Shown piece by piece: positions 1 to 5,012 of a stretch of 10,191 bases of DNA. The notes beneath the pieces were generated by a model. It made no database searches, was not told the origin of the DNA, and saw only the letters and a list, made by a program, of their open reading frames with translations. The position numbers were made by a program, and so were the translations under genes. The stretch's first letter is position 1; each line of letters starts with the position of its first letter. Source of the DNA: Clostridium_AD sp051278035 (lineage in GTDB: Bacteria; Bacillota; Clostridia; Clostridiales; Clostridiaceae); assembly GCF_051278035.1 (NCBI RefSeq), contig NZ_JBNMNU010000155.1, forward strand, positions 1 through 10,191. Reading direction: 5' to 3'.

Positions 1-1986
1 TATTCCTTTTTCTTTTAGAATTACTCTGTCACCATCTGTAAATATCCCCTCTTCCCTACTCGCTTTTGGGAACACTCCATCATTTACCCCTATAATATAT
101 AAGGCAGTTACATCATGACTTTTTATGCGGTCTACGCTGCTAATTGACACTCCGTCAAGTGCTGGCGGGATGAGTCCCATCTTGTGTTTGCTAAATCCCA
201 TTGACATCACCGATGAAAATTCCTCAAGAGATAAATTTTCATCTCCTATAACTTCTACCATCTGATCCAAAAGTTCCATTACTAGGTTCCAAATTTTACT
301 GTACTCTGTAACTTCTGCCTGGTCGCCATTTTCTTTGAAATTATCTATCCATATTTCTAGAGTTTTATATACATTTATGGTTTCTAGAAATTCGAAAAGG
401 GCTGTGCAGATTTTAGTAGTGGTGTTTTTGCCTCTTAATTTTTCTTTTAGCGTTATTAGTGGCTCTATTACAAGCTTCCTTGTTTCGTTTAGGATTTTTA
501 TTGTAGCTTCTACTCTTTGCGATTCTTCTGATGCTTCTGGTTGTTCTGGTTGTTCTGGTTGTTCTGGTTGTTCTGCTTGTTCTTGTTCTTGCTTTTCTTT
601 TGATTTTAGAGCTTCCTGTGCGCGTCTCTTATAATAGTCTCTAAAATAGTATTCTATCTTTTCCTGCCAAAGCTCTAGATCTGTCCATTTCTTTTTGCCC
701 TTTACTCCTGTTGCTATTATGAAATTCTCTAAAATATCTATATGCTGAGTATCTATATCTAAAAGGCCAGTTTTAAGATATCTAAAAATCGCCTCATAGC
801 TAAAGTTCTTAGTGAAAATCTCCACTGCCCCTGTTATAAGTACAATTAGAGGGTTACTGGTTATGTCCTTTTTATTATCTATAAATAAGGGGATATTGTA
901 TTCTGTAAATATAGCTTTAATTAATTTCTCATAGGAAGGCAAATCTCCGGTTACTACCGCTATTTTATTGAATCTTATACCTTCATCTCGGCATAGCCTT
1001 AGAATGTCCACTGCCACATGCTCTATTTCCGAATAAGCGTTTAGAGCTTTAAATATCTTTATATTTTCACATTTCTCCGTTCTTTGCGTATACGGAAATG
1101 CAAAATAATTTTGTTCTAAAAATCTTAGCTCATTGTTTTCACTATATTTATGATTTTTATTACCCTGAAGTTCTACTGGTTTTTCAAAGCTAGTTCCCGT
1201 TTCTTCTGCAAGGTCTATCAATTTATTCTCTGTAACCTTTATAGCATAAAAAGCATCTGAGTCATCTATAGTTTTGGAATGCGCAGAGCTCATAAGAGGC
1301 AAGGTTATATTTATCGTCTTAGCCTTTTTATAAAGCATTTCAAGAATTCCATATTGCTGGGGCGTAAAGCCTGTGAATTCATCAATCCAAAATTCCGCTC
1401 CATCAAATATATCGCATTCTTTAAGTGCGGTATAAAGCCTTGTCAAATCCTCGTCTGGGTCTAAATAGTTTTTACATAATGCCTTATCAAATCCATCATA
1501 TATAAGTGATAAATCCGTTATTTTATCTATTAAAAGCGGACTTTCTCCTAAATTCTCTTTTACCTTATTTAAATCCTCTAGGGTTATGTTATATTTTCTA
1601 AACTCAGTGATGGCCGCAGCTACATTATCCACAAAGCCCTTTTGCTTAGCTGCTCCATTAAAAACCTTGAATTCATCTAAGTTTTTTTGCAGTATGCTGT
1701 GAATTAACATTGCCTTTCCCGAACCATCCATCGGTTTTTTCGTTATGCCTCCGACTTCACTAAAAACTTTGTAGGCAAGTCTATTAAAACTAAGTACTTG
1801 GATGTTTGTTATTCCTGTGGATCCAACTACTTCTATAAGATTCTTTTCAGCTTGAAATGAGAATTGTTCTGGAACTAAAAGTACTAGGGGCTTTTCGCCT
1901 TCGATTATACTTCTAGCCTCTATATCCTTTAAGCAGAACGTACTTCTTCCCATTCCAGCTCCTCCGTAGATAAATCTTAAACTCAC
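1..1986 (-). CDS. addB: AddB, helicase-exonuclease subunit B (N-terminal 662 residues; 3' end outside window)
   Basis: AddB partners AddA in the AddAB complex, the Firmicute counterpart of RecBCD, which resects double-strand breaks and responds to Chi sites. The reading frame is open from a GTG at 1984-1986 to the left edge. The GTG follows an AAGGGA ribosome binding site about 9 bases upstream; an ATG just upstream is out of frame. The N terminus (MSLRFIYGGAGMGRST), the segment VLLVPEQFSFQAEKNLIE and the WIDEFTGFTPQQY segment are typical of clostridial AddB. Full-length AddB is about 1150 residues, so the C-terminal nuclease domain and the iron-sulphur cysteines lie outside the window. Two oddities: the Walker A motif (residues 8-15) has Arg14 where the family has lysine, and residues 470-484 form a Pro-Glu-Gln repeat. 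No frameshift or stop is seen. addA would normally follow downstream. The identification is secure. Confidence 0.95.
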   Translation of the reverse strand, partial: MSLRFIYGGAGMGRSTFCLKDIEARSIIEGEKPLVLLVPEQFSFQAEKNLIEVVGSTGITNIQVLSFNRLAYKVFSEVGGITKKPMDGSGKAMLIHSILQKNLDEFKVFNGAAKQKGFVDNVAAAITEFRKYNITLEDLNKVKENLGESPLLIDKITDLSLIYDGFDKALCKNYLDPDEDLTRLYTALKECDIFDGAEFWIDEFTGFTPQQYGILEMLYKKAKTINITLPLMSSAHSKTIDDSDAFYAIKVTENKLIDLAEETGTSFEKPVELQGNKNHKYSENNELRFLEQNYFAFPYTQRTEKCENIKIFKALNAYSEIEHVAVDILRLCRDEGIRFNKIAVVTGDLPSYEKLIKAIFTEYNIPLFIDNKKDITSNPLIVLITGAVEIFTKNFSYEAIFRYLKTGLLDIDTQHIDILENFIIATGVKGKKKWTDLELWQEKIEYYFRDYYKRRAQEALKSKEKQEQEQAEQPEQPEQPEQPEASEESQRVEATIKILNETRKLVIEPLITLKEKLRGKNTTTKICTALFEFLETINVYKTLEIWIDNFKENGDQAEVTEYSKIWNLVMELLDQMVEVIGDENLSLEEFSSVMSMGFSKHKMGLIPPALDGVSISSVDRIKSHDVTALYIIGVNDGVFPKASREEGIFTDGDRVILKEKGI
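535..579 (-). repeat. 9-bp in-frame tandem repeat inside addB (PEQ repeat)
   Basis: Five head-to-tail copies of a 9-base unit (TTCTGGTTG on the plus strand). The copies start at 535, 544, 553, 562 and 571; the first four are identical and the last differs by one base. On the coding strand they give Pro-Glu-Gln units at AddB residues 470-484, with further Glu/Gln-rich sequence on both sides. The unit is a multiple of three, so gain or loss of copies would keep the frame. It probably forms a flexible acidic linker between helicase-like domains. Confidence 0.9.
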
Positions 1987-2015
1987 AAAAACACATCCCT
2001 TCTTTTCTTAAGTAT

Positions 2016-2024
2016 ATTATACCA
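2016..2024 (-). promoter_or_regulatory. Extended -10 promoter element of addB
   Basis: Read on the minus strand there is a TGG followed directly by a perfect TATAAT, which fits the extended -10 form TGnTATAAT. It lies about 30 bases upstream of the addB GTG start. The -35 region (TTTTAT at 17-base spacing) is weak, as is common for extended -10 promoters. The first copy of the G-rich intergenic repeat starts about 37 bases further upstream. Confidence 0.55.
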
Positions 2025-2060
2025 TGGGGGAGGTGGGGATAAAAGCATGGGGAAAAGCGT

Positions 2061-2173
2061 GGGGACGGTTAACAACTAATGGTGTTATACATGCCAGATG
2101 AAAAACGGGGGACGGTTAACAACTAATTGGCTTAAATGTTAGAGAAAAAAATGGGGGACGGTTAACAACTAAT
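2061..2173 (+). repeat. Three direct copies of a G-rich intergenic repeat (left cluster)
   Basis: The 20-base core GGGGACGGTTAACAACTAAT occurs identically at 2061-2080, 2108-2127 and 2154-2173, at periods of 47 and 46 bases. The bases between copies are partly conserved with the right-hand cluster: TGGCTTAAA follows copy 2, and GCCAGAT followed by an A-rich stretch precedes copy 2. The true repeat unit is therefore about 45 bases. It lies between the addB promoter and the sdpRI terminator. It contains no palindrome longer than GTTAAC and no coding potential is evident. I do not recognise the family. Confidence 0.9.
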
Positions 2174-2185
2174 AATCTTAGATGC

Positions 2186-2219
2186 AAAAAATAGGTCACA
2201 GCATACGCTATGACCTATT
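2186..2219 (-). terminator. Rho-independent terminator of the sdpR-sdpI unit
   Basis: The arms AATAGGTCA (2190-2198) and TGACCTATT (2211-2219) pair perfectly. After one mismatch the stem continues with AGC/GCT around a 4-base loop. On the minus strand the stem is followed by a run of six T (plus-strand A run from 2186). It sits about 57 bases past the sdpI stop codon. On the plus strand no T run follows, so it acts in the minus direction. Confidence 0.8.
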
Positions 2220-2276
2220 GACAAAATATTTGAATACTGAGTATAAAACTACTACCCTTTGCTCATTATTAAACGC

Positions 2277-2945
2277 TTATTTTTTATTAAGTTGCTTAAA
2301 AATAACAAAAGAATATAATATTGGAACAATGGAAATTGCAGATACTACTATCAATAAAACTATATAGAAATATGACTTTCCATCTAGAATTATTGCAAAG
2401 ATTCCTGATATAATACCTCCAACTACCCATAATGGCGCCGCCATTCGGTGAGTTTTTGTCCACACTTCTTCGTTTGCAAGCGTCCAAGGAGTCTTTATTC
2501 CAACAAAATAATTATGCTTAAATTTTCCCATGACATTTCCTATTACTACAAATAATAAGGATACGGCCACGCCTACAAACATTCCTATGTTCACCGGGTA
2601 TCCAAGTGCAACCATCAAAATTGAAGCTTGTATACATGTAAAGAGTATATGAAATGAATATCTTATTAATTTATATGCACCTTTAAACTTTACGTAATTT
2701 TCTTTTTTGGGGTCTAGATACGGTAAAAATATAAATAGAAAATAGAAAGCTAAATTCATTAAGGGAATTCCAAAAGCCCCAATAAATTTTCCAGAGTAAC
2801 CATCAATTTGGCCCTCAGTATTCCAGTGAATTGGCATCTTATCTGGGAGGCTTGGGTAAAAATAAAGACAGACCACAAAAGTTAATGTAATTATTGCGAT
2901 AATGAACCAATCATTTTTTATAGTACTTCTAATCTTTTTCATCAT
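2277..2945 (-). CDS. sdpI: SdpI-family immunity/signalling membrane protein
   Basis: In B. subtilis SdpI protects the cell from the SDP killing peptide and, when it senses the peptide, sequesters the repressor SdpR at the membrane. This 222-residue protein has the DUF1648-type N-terminal part (one membrane segment at about 13-30, then LPDKMPIHWN at 33-42 and a DGY motif at 48-50). The SdpI domain follows, with NYFVGIKTPWTL at 145-156 and NEEVWTKTHR at 158-167. About six membrane segments are predicted by eye. The frame opens upstream at 2993, but an AAGGAG site 9 bases before the ATG at 2943-2945 decides the start. The gene overlaps the end of sdpR by 17 bases, so the two are translationally coupled. 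No sdpABC toxin operon is in the window; the protein may give immunity to foreign peptides or sense another signal. Confidence 0.88.
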   Translation of the reverse strand: MMKKIRSTIKNDWFIIAIITLTFVVCLYFYPSLPDKMPIHWNTEGQIDGYSGKFIGAFGIPLMNLAFYFLFIFLPYLDPKKENYVKFKGAYKLIRYSFHILFTCIQASILMVALGYPVNIGMFVGVAVSLLFVVIGNVMGKFKHNYFVGIKTPWTLANEEVWTKTHRMAAPLWVVGGIISGIFAIILDGKSYFYIVLLIVVSAISIVPILYSFVIFKQLNKK

Positions 2946-3228
2946 TAATATCATCTCCTTCATTAAAACGCGTTGTATCAAAAAACCATCCAATAACCTC
3001 TTGAAATACAGAAGTATTCAGCGAATAATAAATATTCTGTCCTTTTCTCTCATCACATGCAAGATCAGCTTGCTTTAACATATTCAAATGATGAGAAATA
3101 CTTGGTTTCGTCATATCAAAATGCTCTGCGATTTCACCTGGGGTCAGGTTTCCTTTTTTAAGAAGCATTATGATTTTCCGTCTAGTTGGATCAGCTAAAG
3201 CTTTAAAAGGTAAATTCAAAGCAGACAT
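2929..3228 (-). CDS. sdpR: ArsR-family autorepressor of SdpR type
   Basis: A 99-residue winged-helix protein: ALADPTRRKI at 10-19, then GNLTPGEIAEHFDMTKPSIS at 26-45 with recognition helix at about 40-54, and a wing with RKGQNIYYSLN at 61-71. This matches B. subtilis SdpR far better than metal-sensing ArsR members: the only cysteine is Cys58 and the ELCVC-type metal site is absent. ATG at 3226-3228 follows AGGAG at 7-base spacing. By analogy it represses its own two-gene operon until SdpI draws it to the membrane. A strong inverted repeat 20-55 bases upstream is the obvious operator. The acidic tail (GDDINDEKD) overlaps the start of sdpI. The family call is strong; the SdpR symbol rests on similarity plus the paired sdpI. 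Confidence 0.88.
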   Translation of the reverse strand: MSALNLPFKALADPTRRKIIMLLKKGNLTPGEIAEHFDMTKPSISHHLNMLKQADLACDERKGQNIYYSLNTSVFQEVIGWFFDTTRFNEGDDINDEKD

Positions 3229-3247
3229 ATTATCTCTCCTATATTGT

Positions 3248-3283
3248 TATTAGATATTTAGATGTTTGTCTAACTATCTAATA
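3248..3283 (-). promoter_or_regulatory. Palindromic operator of the sdpR-sdpI operon
   Basis: Two 15-base arms (3248-3262 and 3269-3283) are inverted repeats with a single mismatch around a 6-base spacer; the left arm contains TTAGATATTTAGA. The element lies between the sdpR ribosome binding site and a perfect TATAAT read on the minus strand (3291-3296), so bound repressor would cover the transcription start. The -35 upstream of that TATAAT is weak. Size and symmetry suit an ArsR-family dimer. Binding by this SdpR homologue is inferred. Confidence 0.65.
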
Positions 3284-3342
3284 CTAGTATATTATATTTG
3301 ATTTAAAGGTGCAAGGGTTTACGTGAAAAAATTAAAAAAGGT

Positions 3343-3405
3343 GGGGACGGTTAACAATTAATTGGCTTAAAGCCAGATAAAAGCGGGGGACGGTTAACAA
3401 CTATT
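3343..3405 (+). repeat. Two direct copies of the G-rich intergenic repeat (right cluster)
   Basis: Copies at 3343-3362 (one base different from the left-hand core) and 3386-3405 (one base different), 43 bases apart, in the same orientation as the three copies on the other side of the sdpRI cassette. TGGCTTAAA follows the first copy, exactly as after the second copy of the left cluster, and GCCAGATAAAA follows that. They lie upstream of both the sdpR promoter and glsA. The remaining AT-rich bases from 3406 to 3547 are the glsA leader; I see no convincing -35/-10 pair there. Confidence 0.88.
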
Positions 3406-3547
3406 AGTTCTAAAAGTTAATAATAAATAAATTATAATGAAATTAATTATTAAATCAATATTAAAATGTAAGTATTTGTGGTAAATTAGATTATAAGTAA
3501 ATTTTTTATACATCAGTGCTTAAATATCATGAAGGGGATGATTTTAA

Positions 3548-4465
3548 ATGCGTTCAATATTAAAAGCAGCAATTGAAACCGGCAAGCAAAATACGAGTAA
3601 TGGAGCCGTAGCAACATATATTCCTGAACTTGCAAAAGGTAATAGAGATGCCCTTGGTGCATGCATCTTTGACACAGACTGTAATATTATTTTAGAGGGT
3701 GACTTTGAGACAAAGTTTACTATTCAAAGTGTCTCGAAGGTGATAATCCTTATATGTGCTCTTATGGATAATGGCCAAGATGCGGTTTTTTCTAAAGTGG
3801 GAAAAGAACCTTCAGCCGACGCATTTAATTCAATGGTAAAACTTGAAATAAAGATTACACATAAGCCATCAAATCCATTCATAAATGCAGGAGCAATAGT
3901 TTGTACATCTCTTGTGGCTGGCGATAATGGCATAGAGCAATTTAATAGAATTCACAATATGATGAAAAGGTTATCTAATAATAACAATATCGAGGTAAAC
4001 AATTCAGTTTTTAAATCCGAAAAGTTTACGGGGAATACAAACAGAGCTATGGCTTACTATCTAAAGGGAGCTAATATAATCCAAAAGGATGTAGAAGATG
4101 TATTAGATACTTACTTTAAGTGTTGCTCAGTTGAGGTTGTTGTTCAAGATGTAGCTAGGATAGCATCAGTTATTGCAAATAATGGAGTAGCCCCATGGTC
4201 AAATGAGAGGATTATTCCAGAGGACATAAATAGTATAGTTAAGGCTCTTATGATGACTTGCGGGCTGTATGACAAATCCGGGCAATTTTGTATTGAGGTT
4301 GGTATTCCCAGTAAAAGTGGAGTTGGTGGATGTATAATGTCTGTTGTTCCAAACCGCATGGGAATAGCAGTTGTAGGTCCGTCCCTCGACGTTTACGGAA
4401 ACAGCATTGGTGGAGGTAAAGTTTTAGAAGAGCTTTCACGCATGCTCCACCTAAGTATGTTTTAA
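3548..4465 (+). CDS. glsA: Glutaminase A
   Basis: Hydrolyses L-glutamine to L-glutamate and ammonia in the cytoplasm. The 305 residues match the usual bacterial glutaminase length and the serine-beta-lactamase-like fold. Catalytic motifs visible: the SxxK motif at Ser61-Val-Ser-Lys64 within FTIQSVSKV, Asn113 in NPFINAGAI, Glu158 and Asn165 in the SEKFTGNTNRAMAY segment, Tyr189 in YFKCCSVEV, Tyr241 in CGLYDKSGQF, and the Ser257-Gly-Val259 segment of PSKSGVGG. All expected active-site positions are present, so the enzyme should be active. ATG follows AGGGG at about 10-base spacing. A comFB-like gene follows 54 bases later on the same strand. Glutaminases can contribute to acid resistance through ammonia release, but nothing in the immediate context (no glutamate decarboxylase or antiporter) points to that here. 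Confidence 0.95.
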   Translation: MRSILKAAIETGKQNTSNGAVATYIPELAKGNRDALGACIFDTDCNIILEGDFETKFTIQSVSKVIILICALMDNGQDAVFSKVGKEPSADAFNSMVKLEIKITHKPSNPFINAGAIVCTSLVAGDNGIEQFNRIHNMMKRLSNNNNIEVNNSVFKSEKFTGNTNRAMAYYLKGANIIQKDVEDVLDTYFKCCSVEVVVQDVARIASVIANNGVAPWSNERIIPEDINSIVKALMMTCGLYDKSGQFCIEVGIPSKSGVGGCIMSVVPNRMGIAVVGPSLDVYGNSIGGGKVLEELSRMLHLSMF

Positions 4466-4519
4466 GTATTTAATATATGTTATATATTTTTTATATTAGA
4501 ATATTTAGGGAGGCTCCAA

Positions 4520-4789
4520 ATGTATAATTCGAAGAATTATTCTGAGACTGTAGTGTGCAGACTGCTTGATGAAATATTAAATAGGTATGATAATATTTGC
4601 AAATGTGAAAAGTGTAAATTAGACATTAAAGCTATAGCATTAAACTCACTTAATACAAAATATATTGTATCTGAGCAAGGTGAAATATATACGAAAGCTT
4701 TAGCTGAGGTTGACAAACAAGAGAAAATTAACGTTACCACAGCCATAACAAAATCAATAGAAATAGTAGCAGCTAATCCGAAACATTAG
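4520..4789 (+). CDS. ComFB-family small protein (late competence protein family)
   Basis: An 89-residue protein with the ComFB signature: LLDEILNRYDNICKCEKCKLDIKAIALN, with cysteines at 27, 29 and 32 (CxCxxC), TKYIVSEQGEIYTKA at 46-60, and a C terminus ending ANPKH. B. subtilis ComFB is a zinc-binding dimer encoded in the comF operon but dispensable for transformation. Some cyanobacterial family members are reported to bind cyclic dinucleotides, so a signalling role is possible; this is family knowledge, not visible here. AGGGAGG lies 6 bases before the ATG. It follows glsA by 54 bases and is probably cotranscribed, although the gap holds a weak AT-only hairpin with a T run that might attenuate. 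The comF helicase genes are not adjacent, so I give no symbol. Confidence 0.85.
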   Translation: MYNSKNYSETVVCRLLDEILNRYDNICKCEKCKLDIKAIALNSLNTKYIVSEQGEIYTKALAEVDKQEKINVTTAITKSIEIVAANPKH

Positions 4790-4803
4790 CAGCTTCTTTT
4801 TTT
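4768..4803 (+). terminator. Rho-independent terminator after the comFB-like gene
   Basis: GCTAAT (4772-4777) pairs with ATTAGC (4785-4790) around a 7-base loop. After an A-A mismatch the stem continues for three pairs (AGC/GCT). It is followed by TCTTTTTTT up to 4803. The stem includes the stop codon of the gene, a common economical arrangement. Confidence 0.75.
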
Positions 4804-4903
4804 GTTATTATTCCCTTGATTTATATATTAAATCTTAGTTTTAATTACGTACCAATTAAATTTAAAATTCAGAATATACTTTTTAATTCACTGTCGAAAC
4901 ATA

Positions 4904-4932
4904 TTGATATATGGTTATTAAAATGGTAAAAT
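4904..4932 (+). promoter_or_regulatory. Probable housekeeping promoter of the chemoreceptor gene
   Basis: TTGATA (4904-4909), a 17-base spacer and TAAAAT (4927-4932) match the sigma-A consensus at five of six positions each, about 80 bases upstream of the coding start. An overlapping partial match to the motility sigma-D consensus is also present (TAAT at 4884-4887, 15 bases, then a box ending in GATAT at 4903-4910), but it is weaker. The 4804-5006 gap otherwise holds only AT-rich leader sequence with an inverted repeat (see findings). Confidence 0.5.
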
Positions 4933-5012
4933 AATCGATAGTTATTAAATTCTTGTAAAAATGAACGCGGAATTTAATATAGATTTTTACCATAAAAACT
5001 AGGGGGTTGAAA

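Noticed and set aside
335..634. Plus-strand open frame with a Cys-Ser-Gly repeat, resembling a small cysteine-rich peptide
   Set aside because: It is the antisense of the AddB Pro-Glu-Gln repeat; it has no ribosome binding site, and the opposite strand encodes a well-conserved protein.
2061..2173. Repeat array with 46-47 base period considered as a CRISPR array
   Set aside because: Only three copies, the would-be spacers share conserved sequence with each other and with the other cluster, and no cas genes are present.
2182..2367. Plus-strand 61-codon open frame over the sdpI terminator and 3' end
   Set aside because: It runs through the terminator hairpin and antisense to sdpI, and has no ribosome binding site or recognisable protein.
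4804..5006. Cyclic-di-GMP riboswitch in the chemoreceptor leader
   Set aside because: The conserved GEMM core is not found, and the predicted promoter leaves a leader of only about 75 bases.
5007..5012. TTG at 5007 as the chemoreceptor start
   Set aside because: It directly abuts the AGGGGG ribosome binding site; the ATG at 5013 has correct spacing.
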